Shown: positions 27,099 through 36,701, counted from the first letter of the stretch. The stretch is DNA of 64,000 nucleotides from ZC4RG20 sp036381515 (GCA_036381515.1 DASVCR010000028.1:1-64000); one strand, 5' to 3'. Translations and numbers: made by a program. Notes: generated from the sequence alone by a model not told the origin.

Positions 27099-27509
27099 TC
27101 AGCGTGCCGGAAGCGTGAGCGGCGCGCCTTCGTCCTTCACCATGAATACGAGAATGCGTGCGGGCTCCGTGTCGCTCGCGTTGCGCGAGACCGAGTGGAT
27201 GTCGCTCGGCGACTCGTAGAACGTCTGCCCCGCTTCGAGCGTCACGCGCTCGCCGCCCTCGACCTGCATCTCGACCTTGCCCTCGAGCACGTAGACGAAC
27301 GTGCTCGCATTGTGTCGATGCGGCGGCGACTCCTCGCCCGGCGGATACTCGACGGTGAGCATCACGCCTTCCTTGCCGGGCACGCCGACCAACGACTGCG
27401 TGACGAGCGGTGTGACCTGCGAGCCCGACGCAGCAGGCTGCGCCACTGCAATGTCGAGCGCCGCGCCCAGCACGAGGACGGCGCAAGCTCGTAACCCGAT
27501 CCGAATCAT
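27099..27509 (-). CDS. Secreted cupin-domain protein
   Basis: A 136-residue protein. The signal peptide (RIGLRACAVLVLGAALDIAVAQ) is followed by a single cupin barrel. Motif 1 is YPPGEESPPHRHNASTFVYVLEGK, with two histidines that can bind metal; motif 2 is LEAGQTFYESPSDIHSVSRN, with a further histidine. Small exported cupins of this kind are poorly characterised; metal-dependent enzymes and sugar-binding proteins are both possible. The start at 27509 follows AGGAGG at a 7-base distance. It is convergent with the ABC operon. Confidence 0.85.
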   Translation of the reverse strand: MIRIGLRACAVLVLGAALDIAVAQPAASGSQVTPLVTQSLVGVPGKEGVMLTVEYPPGEESPPHRHNASTFVYVLEGKVEMQVEGGERVTLEAGQTFYESPSDIHSVSRNASDTEPARILVFMVKDEGAPLTLPAR

Positions 27510-27650
27510 GATCACCCTCCTGTTCACGTCGATTGTGCCTTCCTGAGGCTCCCGCCCGATAGCCGTGCCGTAGATCGCGCTCGGCTCATCGTCCTTGACG
27601 CACGGCAGCGCCCGCATGTGACAAGCGCCCGGTCTTCGTTGCCGCGATAG

Positions 27651-27968
27651 CGACGCCGCGTTCCGGGAGCGGGACGGTTCGTCGACATCGGGCTGCGCTG
27701 CGGCGCGGAAAATCCCGGTTCGAGCTCCTGCTCCGGCGTCGACGTCGCCCGCGCGCTCCTCGCGGGCTTACCCGGGCTCGTCGTCGGCAGCGTCCTGGCG
27801 TTCGCGGCGGCGGCCTGGCTGCGCTCCCAGCTCCTGTCGAGCGCGGTTTCGGCCGAAGCCGTGCCGATCATGGTCGCGATCGGGTTCGCCTGTCTCCTGA
27901 CGCTCGCGAGCCTCGATTCGGCCCGTCAGGTTCGCTCGACGGCGCCCGCGGAGCTGCTGCGGGAGTAG
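27651..27968 (+). pseudogene. Remnant of an FtsX-type (ADOP) permease C-terminus
   Basis: The frame is open from just after a stop at 27648-27650 to a stop at 27966-27968, about 105 codons, without a start. The product reads FVDIGLRCGAENPG, a degraded form of the REIGxRxALGA signature, followed by LLAGLPGLVVGSVLAFAAAAW and then a second hydrophobic stretch. It ends QVRSTAPAELLRE, like the ARRASRVxPxxALRYE ends of ATPase-less FtsX permeases. Three relatives are intact or nearly so in this window. The upstream part of the gene is missing. Its 3' end overlaps the C-terminal codons of the AlkD-like gene on the other strand. Confidence 0.55.
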
Positions 27969-28719
27969 GCTCCCGGTACAGGTAGCGCCGGCGCAGCTCG
28001 TCCGGATACTTCTCGATCGCGTAACGCAGCATCGTGCGCGGCATTCGCCGATAGCGCGGCCGCAGGAACGCCTCGGCCGTCGCGCGGTCCCGCTTGCCGA
28101 CCTCGCGCAGCATCCACCCGACCGCCTTGTGGATGAGGTCGTGCGTGTCCTGCAGCAACATGTCGGCGACGCGCAGCGTCTCGTCGAACGATCCGGCCTT
28201 CACGTAGCAGAAAGTCGCCATGATCGCGATCCGCCTCTCCCAGACCGACGTCGAGCGCGTAAGGTCGTACAGCACCGTCTTCTCGCGGTTCTCGAGATGC
28301 GGTCCCACGATGCACTCGGCCGAGCTGTCGACGAGGTCCCAGTTGTTCACGCAGGCGGTGTGATCCAGGTACAGGCGGTAGATCGCCTCGCGCAGCGCCT
28401 CGTCTCCGCGATCGTAAGCCTGCACGAGGAGCAGCAGCGCGAGCATGCGCGCCTCGTGATACGGCGAGACGAGCAGGGCGCGACAACCAGGGAGCCCAAG
28501 CGACGCATGCTTCCTGGCCAGCTTGCGCAGGACGGGCACACGGATCCCGAGGAAGCGATCCCCTTCGCCATACTCGCCCGGCCCCGTCTTGAAGTACCGT
28601 GCGAGCCGCTCCGCACTCTCCGGATCGGCGAGCCCCTGGAGCTCCTGCTCTATTTCGGCGACGTGCGCTGGCGCTTCACGCGCATTCACGGCTCGTCCTC
28701 GGTTCCGGCTGCGTATCAT
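27868..28719 (-). CDS. DNA alkylation repair protein, AlkD family
   Basis: A 283-residue HEAT-like repeat protein. It contains GIRVPVLRKLARKH, LLLLVQAYDRGD, VNNWDLVDSSAECIVGPHL, WERRIAIMATFCYVKAG and DLIHKAVGWMLREVGKRD, all typical of AlkD-type DNA glycosylases that remove bulky or alkylated bases without base flipping. The tryptophan, aspartate and arginine positions used for DNA binding are present in WDLVD and WERR. The start may be the ATG at 28719 or a GTG ten codons in. The last 30 residues (after LYREPT) are low-complexity and overlap the permease remnant on the other strand, so the tail was probably added by read-through after that insertion or deletion. Confidence 0.92.
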   Translation of the reverse strand: MIRSRNRGRAVNAREAPAHVAEIEQELQGLADPESAERLARYFKTGPGEYGEGDRFLGIRVPVLRKLARKHASLGLPGCRALLVSPYHEARMLALLLLVQAYDRGDEALREAIYRLYLDHTACVNNWDLVDSSAECIVGPHLENREKTVLYDLTRSTSVWERRIAIMATFCYVKAGSFDETLRVADMLLQDTHDLIHKAVGWMLREVGKRDRATAEAFLRPRYRRMPRTMLRYAIEKYPDELRRRYLYREPTPAAAPRAPSSEPDGPNRGSRASGDRRTRSRP

Positions 28720-28977
28720 CCGCTTCGACTCCTATGCGCCGAATAATAATCGGAGCCTCCAGTCCAGATCTCGTGCCGACAGTCGATACCGAGCGTCACG
28801 ATCACGGCGAGCTCGCGCGAGAACGCATCCAACGCCGCTAATAACCGGTCATAACCTGACACTCCGTTGCTCGGCTGCGGCTTCGATGTTGTGATCCCGA
28901 GGCCGGGCGCGCTTGGGCTTGCCGGGAGCGAGCCGTTTTCGCGCTCGAAAGGAATTACAAACGACGAGGCGGCCGCA

Positions 28978-30600
28978 ATGAGAATTCGAAGAACGGTATC
29001 GATGACGATCTCCTGGACCGCCGGCCTCTGCGCCTGCGTCTTCATGCAGACCGCAGCAGCACAGGCCGAGCGGCCCGACGCCGAAACGAACCGACCCAAC
29101 ATCCTGCTGATCATCGCCGACGATGTCGGCCTCGACGTCACGACGAACATGTATCCGGGGCTCGTCGATGACCTCGTCGAGCAGTACGGGCCGGCCGGGC
29201 ATGACCACCCGGACTACGAGAAGATCGACGGGAAACCGGCTTCGACCCCCGTCCTCGAGGACCTCGCGCGGCAGGGGATGGTCTTCTCGAATGCGTGGGC
29301 GCAGCCGTTCTGCTCGCCGACGCGCGCGTCGATACTCACGGGCCTGTTCTCGTCGCGCACCGACGTGCTGACGCCAGCGGACCCGCTGAGCCAGAACCAC
29401 ACGTCCCTTGCCCAGCTCCTGAAGGACGAGGGCGGCTACAGCACGGCGGTGTTCGGCAAATGGCACATGGCCGGGGTACCGCGCGGCAATGTCGCCTATC
29501 CCGGCATGAAGCCTCTGGAAGCGGGCTTCGACCTCTTCAAGGGCAACCTCCACGCCGCGATACAGACTTATTGGAGCTACGACTACCAGATCCAGGACGG
29601 CGAGACCGCTCCCGGTGAGTGGCGAACGGAAGCGCCCCCGGAACGGTCGCTTCCCGGGATCGCGCCGACGACCTATGCGCCGGTCGTGAAGGCCGCAGAC
29701 ACGATCGAGTGGATTACGGCTCGCGAGGCGGAGGACCCGGAGAAGCCGTGGTTCACTTGGCTCGCATTCAATCTGTCGCACGCGACGATATCGCGGACGC
29801 CGAGCCAGATGATCGTGCCGAATGCGGATACGCTGAACGCCGCGGCGCGCGCCGAGATGGAGGCGTGCGGCGGCGAGTTCGGGACGGCGAACCTCGGCTC
29901 ATGCACCGGCGAGCAGGTCATGCGTGCGATGACGAGCTCGATGGACACGGTGATCGGCAAGGTGCTCGAGGCCGTCGACGAGCTCGACCCGAACACCTAC
30001 GTGATCTTCCTCGGCGACAACGGCACGCCGATGTACGGCCGGCCGGGTCTCAACTTCATCGACAACACCTACATCACCCGAAGCGGCCGCGGCAAAGGGA
30101 CCGTATACGAGAGCGGCGCGCGCGTCTCGCTCGCGGTGAGGGGACCCGGCATCCAGGCCGGCACCCGCAGCGACGAGTTCGTCCATGCCGTGGATCTTTT
30201 CGCGACGATCCTCGAGCTCGCCGACGTGCCGGTACCGCGGACCGTCTCGAACCGGGATGGGACGGGGTCGATCAGTCTCGATGGTGTCTCGCTCGCGCCG
30301 ATCCTGTTCGGCAAGGCTTCGGCTGTGCGCGATCCGAACGAGGGCTATCTGTTGACGGAAACCCGCGGGAGGCGACCGCAGGTCGGCGCGCGCAACGGCA
30401 CGTACAAGGTCGTTTGCCGCGGCAGCGCCGAGATCGCCAACTGCGACTTCTACAACCTGGCCGACGACCCGCTCGAGGAGTATCCGCTCGCGAAGCCCGA
30501 CGACTGCAGCAACTTCCGGGACGGGACGTGGACACCGAACGATCGCGAGTGGCACTTCTGCCGACTGACGGACATCGTCGCGACGGAGTCGTTCCTGTAG
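28978..30600 (+). CDS. Secreted sulfatase (arylsulfatase family)
   Basis: A 540-residue enzyme of the alkaline-phosphatase superfamily. A signal peptide of about 30 residues is followed by PNILLIIADDVGLDV, which carries metal-binding aspartates. The modification motif is CSPTRAS with C112, which would become formylglycine; GKWHMAG and LGDNGTP further on supply the other catalytic and metal residues. It should hydrolyse sulfate esters in the periplasm, and needs a formylglycine-generating enzyme that is not in this window. The start at 28978 gives the signal peptide. A 12-bp-stem hairpin follows at 30661-30691. Confidence 0.92.
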   Translation: MRIRRTVSMTISWTAGLCACVFMQTAAAQAERPDAETNRPNILLIIADDVGLDVTTNMYPGLVDDLVEQYGPAGHDHPDYEKIDGKPASTPVLEDLARQGMVFSNAWAQPFCSPTRASILTGLFSSRTDVLTPADPLSQNHTSLAQLLKDEGGYSTAVFGKWHMAGVPRGNVAYPGMKPLEAGFDLFKGNLHAAIQTYWSYDYQIQDGETAPGEWRTEAPPERSLPGIAPTTYAPVVKAADTIEWITAREAEDPEKPWFTWLAFNLSHATISRTPSQMIVPNADTLNAAARAEMEACGGEFGTANLGSCTGEQVMRAMTSSMDTVIGKVLEAVDELDPNTYVIFLGDNGTPMYGRPGLNFIDNTYITRSGRGKGTVYESGARVSLAVRGPGIQAGTRSDEFVHAVDLFATILELADVPVPRTVSNRDGTGSISLDGVSLAPILFGKASAVRDPNEGYLLTETRGRRPQVGARNGTYKVVCRGSAEIANCDFYNLADDPLEEYPLAKPDDCSNFRDGTWTPNDREWHFCRLTDIVATESFL

Positions 30601-30660
30601 ACGGTGGCGGCGGCCGCGGCTATGCACCTCCTCCATGGTCGCGCACCGCCCCCCGACGCG

Positions 30661-30691
30661 TCGCGGCCGCAGTGTCCTGCTGCGGCCGCGA
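30661..30691. terminator. Bidirectional terminator-like hairpin
   Basis: Perfect 12-bp stem TCGCGGCCGCAG / CTGCGGCCGCGA with a 7-base loop, between the convergent sulfatase and M28-like genes. Confidence 0.55.
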
Positions 30692-30711
30692 TGCGCCGTC
30701 ACGGCGCGGCG

Positions 30712-31995
30712 CTATGCGTCGACGATCAGCTCGATGCCCCGCTGATACGCTCGAATGACCGGCACGAGGTGACGTTCGTCGACGCGTGACAGCGTGTCCT
30801 CGATCGTGTGGAACCACGCGTGCGTCGCGATCGTGGCGAATGCGGTCGTGTATCCGCGCTCCAGGAACAGCGGCAGCTCGCCTCCGCCGACGGCGGTCGG
30901 CGGCGAGTAGCCGGGGAGATTCTTGAAAGACTCGGCCACCGCATCGCGTGCCGTGTCGGTGGCCATCAGCGTCCGCCGCGGATCCGGCGTATCGAGCATC
31001 ACGAGCTCTCCGTTCCGCTCTTCCGCGTCGCGGACGGCGAGCGAGGCGCCGATGTGCACCCAGACCCGAGTGTCCTCGGGCGGCGGCGTATCGACGATGT
31101 GCTCTGACCCCGCGAAGTAGTACTCGTGCCCGCCGGAATTCAGCAGCCAGATCGAGTGCTGCGGGAACCGGTGTACCGCCCATGCGGCGATCTCGAGAAA
31201 CGCCGCCGTGCCGGTTCCTCGCTCGCCGACGCAGTGATACCAGCCGGAGCGCGGAGTCGAGACCGCGATCCAGCGATCGCCGCGCTCGAGACGGGCGACG
31301 ATGTTCGGGCTCGGGCGACGGGTCGCGTCGCCATCCAGGATCAGCGTACCCTCGGCCCCGGACCGTGCCGCCTCGATGATCGTCGCCGCGTCCTTCGGCG
31401 CCAGCACTGCCGTCGGGATCGGGACGAACGGCGCCGACGGGCGCACGTTCAGCGCGATCGCCTCGCCGCTCGGCCCTCTCGTGACGATGACGATCGCGCT
31501 CGCACCCGCTTCGGCGAGCCGCACGACCGTCTGTCCGATGCCGCGGTCGGGCGCAAGCGCGGCATGACGGCCGAATGGCGTCAGGAACACCGCGATGCGC
31601 CCGCGAACGTCGGAGCGCTCGTCCTCCACGACGACGAGCGGCGCGGTTACCCCGCTCGGGCCGGTCGGCACGACGGGCGCCTGCGGCTGCACGTCGACCG
31701 ACGCTGAGCCTGCGTCGAGGCGAGCGATTCGCTCGTCCCAGAACGGCATGTCGGCGGTCGACTCCTCGACGTCGTAACCGGCAGCGCGGAGACGGCCCGC
31801 GATCCAATTCGCCGTGGCGAGATCACCCGGGCTTCCCGAGAACTTGTAGCCGAACGCCGCATGGTGCTCGAGGTCCCGGCGGACGCGGGCGAGCAGGGAG
31901 CTCTCGTCATTTTGCGCCCGCGCAGGGAACGATACCGCGGGCATCAGCGCGCCGCCGGCCAAGGCTCTCAATAGGGTCCGTCTCGTCGTCGTCAT
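30712..31995 (-). CDS. Tat-exported M28-peptidase-like protein with altered metal site
   Basis: A 427-residue protein. The N-terminus TTTRRTLLRALAGG with a hydrophobic stretch is a twin-arginine signal. The body follows the M28 layout: FSGSPGDLATANWIAGRLRAAGYDVE, a PA-like insert (VRLAEAGASAIVIV), then the catalytic domain. Where active enzymes have AHYDS and GADDNASG there is AVSTPRSGW and GERGTGTAAF, so the first zinc ligands are missing. NSGGHEYYFAGS and HAWFHTIEDT are kept. It may be catalytically dead or bind a different metal set. The start at 31995 is set by the signal. It is divergent from the TonB receptor gene. Confidence 0.8.
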   Translation of the reverse strand: MTTTRRTLLRALAGGALMPAVSFPARAQNDESSLLARVRRDLEHHAAFGYKFSGSPGDLATANWIAGRLRAAGYDVEESTADMPFWDERIARLDAGSASVDVQPQAPVVPTGPSGVTAPLVVVEDERSDVRGRIAVFLTPFGRHAALAPDRGIGQTVVRLAEAGASAIVIVTRGPSGEAIALNVRPSAPFVPIPTAVLAPKDAATIIEAARSGAEGTLILDGDATRRPSPNIVARLERGDRWIAVSTPRSGWYHCVGERGTGTAAFLEIAAWAVHRFPQHSIWLLNSGGHEYYFAGSEHIVDTPPPEDTRVWVHIGASLAVRDAEERNGELVMLDTPDPRRTLMATDTARDAVAESFKNLPGYSPPTAVGGGELPLFLERGYTTAFATIATHAWFHTIEDTLSRVDERHLVPVIRAYQRGIELIVDA

Positions 31996-32456
31996 GTCCG
32001 TATTCCTCCGCGCGACTCCATACTCGATCGGCTCGTACGGGATACTCGTTGACGACGAGGAACGCAAGCAGCTTCACGATCGCACGAGTGAAAAAGGCGC
32101 GATTGTGAGCACAACGGGTCGTGCGGCACAACGTCGTGCTTGACTCATTAGGAAGATAACCGGTCACTCGCTCCCGCGAGCGCCGATCCTCGTGATTACG
32201 GCAGCTTCCGCGCAGCGCGCACGACCTCGATCGATCAACACGCGTGGACTTCTCTAGTCGCGTCGAGACGATCCTGTTTGTTGTACTGCTCTCGCTCGCG
32301 AGTGTATCCTTTATTCAATACAACGACGAACGGCAAAAGCGATTCAGGTGCCACAAGCAACAGGAAGCCGGCGCTACGCACAGCGCCGGCGTCGACGCTG
32401 TTGCGAGTCCACCCGCCTGCCGCAGCCGGTCCTTCAACAACGACGGGGAATCACGA
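31996..32456. other. Intergenic region between M28-like and TonB receptor genes
   Basis: About 460 bases between divergent genes. A relatively A/T-rich patch at 32270-32345 could hold the receptor promoter; TTGTAC at 32281 and TATCCT at 32305 are 18 bases apart, a weak sigma-70-like pair. The frame of the receptor is open through part of this region, but the sequence is not coding-like. Confidence 0.35.
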
Positions 32457-35400
32457 ATGGACAACGACGCGACTCATTACAAGAAGACGCTCTTGCACTG
32501 TGCAGTGGCTGCGGCTCTCGGCGCTTCCGGCGCAGCCGCGGCCGTTTACACGCCCCGGGCCTCGGCGCAGGAGACGCCGGAGGAAGCCGCCGGAGTGGAA
32601 GAGGTCGTGGTCACCGGCTCACGCATCGTGCGTCGTGACCTCGAGGTCAATAGTCCGTTGTTGACCGTCGACCGCGAGCTCTTCGAGGACAGCGCCTTCA
32701 TTTCCATCGAGCAGGCGCTCAACGACCTGCCGCAATTCATGGTCGGCGGCGTGAACATGAGCGCCTCCGCGGTGACCAGTCTGCAAGCCGCAAACGGCCT
32801 CGAGGGCGGCCTCGGCACGGGCGATGCGTTCAACATGTCGCTGCTGCCGAACAACGCGCAGGCTATCGGTATCGTGGTGCCGGGCGCCGCCAACGTGAAC
32901 CTCCGCGGTCTCGGGGCGAATCGTTCGTTGACACTGATCGACGGTCATCGCGCGATGCCGCTCAACGCATCGATGATCGTCGACTTGAACACGATCCCGT
33001 CGATTGCGATCGGCAGCATGGAGGTGATCACCGGCGGCGCTTCCGCCGTGTACGGCGCCGACGCGCTGGCCGGAGTCACGAACATCAAGTTCCGTGATGA
33101 CTTCGAAGGCGTGAGCTTGAGAGTGCGCGGCGGCACCAACGAGGTCGGCGACGGCGACGAGCATCAGATCGGCGCGCTGATCGGTGCCAACTTCGCCGGC
33201 GATCGCGGCAACGTGATGATCGGCATGGAGTACAGCAAGCGCCGCGAGACGCTGTGGAGGGAGCGGGACTTCTTCCGCGAGGTGATGGACTCCCCGTATT
33301 CCGACTCGGGCGACCTTCTCTTCGGCTGGGATCCGTACTACTCCTCCGGCGGGCAATTCGGCACCCAGAACGCGGTGCAGGGCGCCTGGAACGGCAATGC
33401 TCCGTCCACGGACGCCATCCTGCAAATATTCTCCGACCGAACGTGCACGGACGCCAACGGGCAACCCGTGAACTGCATCGCGAGCACCACGAACGCGCCG
33501 TTCGGCGGCGGCTGGTACTTCAACGCGGACGGGACGATCTACACTCGAAGCTCGCAGACCGGGGGCACCGGCGGCATTCCCGCCGTCTACTACGGACCGC
33601 AGCGTTTCAATGGATTGAACCCCGGCGGGCCCACGATCGATAACCCATTCGAGACGACGTGCACCTTTACGACCGGGGGTACCAGCGCCGATCCCAATTT
33701 CCCGAACGAGCCGTGCAACCCGACGCTGAACCGTGTCGACTATGGCCGCTGGTTGTCGAGCCCTCGCGACGCCTACAACATGTTCGGCCGTGCGACCTTC
33801 GATATCACTGACGGCCTCGAGCTGTACTCGAACTTCCACTTTGCGTCGTCGAAGACCTATACACGCCGCGAGCCGGCGCCGATCCTCGGCGGCTTCAACG
33901 TCGTCATTCCGTTCGACTCGCAGGCCGATGGCGACGACATCTACCTTCCCTCTCTCGACCCCGCGACGGGGCAAACCGTCAGCTCGTATCTGCCGGGAGG
34001 CATCCACGGCACGAGTTGCGCGCCGACGGGCGGCTGCACGATGTCGCAGGTGTTCCCGGTGCCGCCCGAGCTGCGCGCCCTGCTCGAGTCGCGTCCCGAT
34101 CAAACCTGGGGAGCGGGCAGTCCGTTCGAGGGCCTGAGCAGGTGTCACATATACAACCTGCTGCCGCCGGGCTCGCAGGGGCCGGGGGTGCTGGAGAACC
34201 CGGCGACGGGCGCGCTTTATTCGATCGAGGTGGACCCGAACACGGGCAAGGCCGTGTCGAGCTGCGGGCCGAACTCGGGCTGGCAGTTGAACTGGCAACC
34301 GGGGTGGATGCCGCCCCGCGGCACCGAAAACACGGCGCAGCTCTATCAGATCGCGGTCGGGCTGCGCGGCGATCTCGGGTTCTCGGACTGGACGTGGGAT
34401 CTCTACACGTCGCAGGGCGCGTCCGAGACGCAGACGAAGTACATCGGCTTTCTGTCCATCAATACCTATCAGCGCATCTTGTCCGCGCCGAACTACGGTA
34501 AGGGTTACTCGGAGGTGGGGCCGGCGTCGAAGTACCTGACCTGCACGAGCGGTCTGAGCCCGTTCGATCGCAACCTCGTCGTGTCCCAGGATTGCATCGA
34601 GGCCATCATCGCGAACACGATCGACCGCAACACGATGACCCAGAGCATCTACGAATTCAGTGCTCAGGGCCACGTGGCGGACTTGCCGGGAGGCGAGATG
34701 CGCGCGGCATTCGGTGCGACCTATCGCACGAACGCGTATAAGTTCACGCCGGATGCCCTGCTCGACCGGACCTACCTCACGGACTTCTCCGCCGGTGCCT
34801 TCGGATCCGGCAGCATCGACGAGGAGGTTTCCGTCAGGGAAGTCTACGGCGAGTTGCTGGTGCCGTTGATCAGGGACCTGCGCTTCGCCCGCAGTCTCGA
34901 GCTCGAGCTCGGCGCCCGTCATTCCGAGTACACGACGGGCCAGAACGTGGATACCTACAAGATCCTCGCGAGCTACGAGCCGCTGCAGTGGTTGCGCTTC
35001 CGCGGCGGCTACAACCGGGCGGAGCGCGCGCCGAACATGTCCGAGCTGTATGCGACGCCGAACGGCAGCGCGCAGTTCGGGTCGTTCCCGAACGATCCGT
35101 GCCGCAACAATCCCAACGGCGCGCTGGTGCTTTTCCCCGGCCCGACGCCGGGCTCGACGCTGAATAACACGGACACCACGGACCCTGCGATCCGCGCGCA
35201 GCTGCAGGAGATGTGCTCGGCGCACATCAACCTGTGGGGCGGGAACGATAGCTCCGACTTCCACGCCGACCCGAACGAGTGGAACGTCGGCGGAGGCGGT
35301 GCGCTCGTGGTCGGCAACCCGAACCTGCGCAACGAAAAGGGCGACACCTGGACGTGGGGTGCTGCGTTCCGGTTACCGTTGCAGCGTCCGGCGCTGAGGA

Positions 35401-36170
35401 ACATTACCGGTACGGTCGACTGGTACAAGGCGCGGGTCAGCGATCCCATCGCGGTGCTGACCACGGCCACCATCGTGAACACGTGCTACAACATCAACGG
35501 TCTGAACCCGACTTACTCGCTCGACGATCCGAACGGCTACTGCTCTCTGATCGAACGTGATCCGGTGGACGGCGCCATCGAGCGTGTCTACCTCTCGTTC
35601 GACAATCAGGACAGACTCGAGATCAGCGGTGTGGACGTCGCAGTCCGCTGGAGCGCCCCCCTGGTGGACCTCGGCTTCGACAACGCGCCCGGCACGTTGT
35701 CGATCAACACCAACATGAACTTCCTGCTCGATCAGATCCAGCGCTTCACCGGGTCCACCGACGAGGTCGCCGACTACGCCGGCTACAACGGAGCCTCGAG
35801 GTTCCGTGTCAACACGGGCTTCACGTACAGCTGGAACCGCCATCGAGTGACGCTCGTCTGGACCTACCGCGACTCGACGAAGAGCCCGACGACCTGGGCG
35901 GTGATGCCGAACGACACCGGAACGACGGGTCCGGAGCTGCGGGAAAACCCGTTGCTGGCAGGTTACAAGTCGGTCCATCTGTTCAACCTGACTGCCGGCA
36001 CGCAGGTGGGGGCGGTGAACCTGTCGCTCAGCGTGAACAACCTGTTCGACAAGAAGCCGCGCCCCGGCGGGTATCAGCTCGAGGATCCGCGTCGGGGCTT
36101 CGGCACTTTCAGCCCATTCGACGATCTGGTGGGCCGGCGCTACTCGTTCAACATGTCGGTGGATTTCTGA
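32457..36170 (+). CDS. TonB-dependent outer-membrane receptor
   Basis: A 1237-residue protein. A signal sequence with an alanine-rich core ends near ASAQ. A TonB box-like VEEVVVTGSRI is followed by the plug domain (QALNDLPQFMV; NVNLRGLGANRSLTLIDGHR; MEVITGGASAVYGADALAGVTN). The rest is a very large barrel ending in GRRYSFNMSVDF, with a terminal aromatic residue as needed for outer-membrane assembly. Long cysteine-containing extracellular loops make it larger than usual (700-1000 residues). It imports a large or scarce substrate using the proton motive force. The start at 32457 is chosen for the signal peptide. No SusD-like partner is nearby, so the substrate is open. A hairpin follows at 36200-36226. 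Confidence 0.93.
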   Translation: MDNDATHYKKTLLHCAVAAALGASGAAAAVYTPRASAQETPEEAAGVEEVVVTGSRIVRRDLEVNSPLLTVDRELFEDSAFISIEQALNDLPQFMVGGVNMSASAVTSLQAANGLEGGLGTGDAFNMSLLPNNAQAIGIVVPGAANVNLRGLGANRSLTLIDGHRAMPLNASMIVDLNTIPSIAIGSMEVITGGASAVYGADALAGVTNIKFRDDFEGVSLRVRGGTNEVGDGDEHQIGALIGANFAGDRGNVMIGMEYSKRRETLWRERDFFREVMDSPYSDSGDLLFGWDPYYSSGGQFGTQNAVQGAWNGNAPSTDAILQIFSDRTCTDANGQPVNCIASTTNAPFGGGWYFNADGTIYTRSSQTGGTGGIPAVYYGPQRFNGLNPGGPTIDNPFETTCTFTTGGTSADPNFPNEPCNPTLNRVDYGRWLSSPRDAYNMFGRATFDITDGLELYSNFHFASSKTYTRREPAPILGGFNVVIPFDSQADGDDIYLPSLDPATGQTVSSYLPGGIHGTSCAPTGGCTMSQVFPVPPELRALLESRPDQTWGAGSPFEGLSRCHIYNLLPPGSQGPGVLENPATGALYSIEVDPNTGKAVSSCGPNSGWQLNWQPGWMPPRGTENTAQLYQIAVGLRGDLGFSDWTWDLYTSQGASETQTKYIGFLSINTYQRILSAPNYGKGYSEVGPASKYLTCTSGLSPFDRNLVVSQDCIEAIIANTIDRNTMTQSIYEFSAQGHVADLPGGEMRAAFGATYRTNAYKFTPDALLDRTYLTDFSAGAFGSGSIDEEVSVREVYGELLVPLIRDLRFARSLELELGARHSEYTTGQNVDTYKILASYEPLQWLRFRGGYNRAERAPNMSELYATPNGSAQFGSFPNDPCRNNPNGALVLFPGPTPGSTLNNTDTTDPAIRAQLQEMCSAHINLWGGNDSSDFHADPNEWNVGGGGALVVGNPNLRNEKGDTWTWGAAFRLPLQRPALRNITGTVDWYKARVSDPIAVLTTATIVNTCYNINGLNPTYSLDDPNGYCSLIERDPVDGAIERVYLSFDNQDRLEISGVDVAVRWSAPLVDLGFDNAPGTLSINTNMNFLLDQIQRFTGSTDEVADYAGYNGASRFRVNTGFTYSWNRHRVTLVWTYRDSTKSPTTWAVMPNDTGTTGPELRENPLLAGYKSVHLFNLTAGTQVGAVNLSLSVNNLFDKKPRPGGYQLEDPRRGFGTFSPFDDLVGRRYSFNMSVDF

Positions 36171-36199
36171 GCGCCGGAGTCCCTCGTCGATGCCCTCCG

Positions 36200-36226
36200 C
36201 TCCCCCGGGCGCCCCGTCCGGGGGAG
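36200..36226 (+). terminator. Terminator-like hairpin after the TonB receptor gene
   Basis: Perfect 9-bp stem CTCCCCCGG / CCGGGGGAG with a 9-base loop, 30 bases after the stop codon. Confidence 0.5.
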
Positions 36227-36377
36227 TCATCGTGCTACCATGGCGGCCAGGCCGAGGAGGCGGCCTACGGTCTGCGTAAAGGGTCGAACCCACCCCCGCA
36301 CTTCAGCTGCCGTCGGATAACCTGACTTCCAGCCCGAGACGCGGACACCGGGCGTACAACGGAAGGAAGGTGTCTGT

Positions 36378-36701
36378 ATGGGAACCTCGCAGCTGCCCGA
36401 ACGGGCTTCCCTTGAATACCTGAAGAAGCTCGCCAAGGAGCGCCTCGCGCAGATGCGCCGTGTCGATCCCGCGGCCAAGCTCTCCGCTTCGCTGCTCGAA
36501 GTGGCGCGCGAGCACGGCTTCTCGAGCTGGCGCGCCCGGAGTGAGTGCGCGGCCGAGCCTGGCGTCGGAACGCAGCGGCGCGGAGACGAGTCGGCGCCAA
36601 CGATGTGCGACGAGACGACGTGCGAGGAGACGTCGGCCGAACCGCCTCGCCTTCGGCGTCGGCCGATCGTCATCTCTCCACCTGGCGACGCTATCGGTTG
36701 A
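36378..36701 (+). CDS. Small protein with the leader segment of ankyrin-type proteins
   Basis: A 107-residue product with a strong ribosome-binding site (AAGGAAGG). Residues 6-52 (LPERASLEYLKKLAKERL, then VAREHGFSSWRAR) match a conserved segment that in many bacteria precedes ankyrin or other repeats. After it the sequence turns into a low-complexity, cysteine- and arginine-containing tail with no repeats. It is either a short stand-alone protein or the front end of a repeat protein that has lost the rest. Its end overlaps the 3' end of the aldo/keto reductase gene by 11 bases on the opposite strand. Confidence 0.5.
   Translation: MGTSQLPERASLEYLKKLAKERLAQMRRVDPAAKLSASLLEVAREHGFSSWRARSECAAEPGVGTQRRGDESAPTMCDETTCEETSAEPPRLRRRPIVISPPGDAIG

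Noticed and set aside
32244..32456. Longer N-terminus for the TonB receptor from 32244
   Set aside because: The added 71 residues lack signal character, while a clean signal sequence begins at 32457.
32619..35264. Long minus-strand open frame opposite the first TonB receptor
   Set aside because: Same explanation: shadow of a clear coding region, with arginine-rich, non-protein-like sequence.
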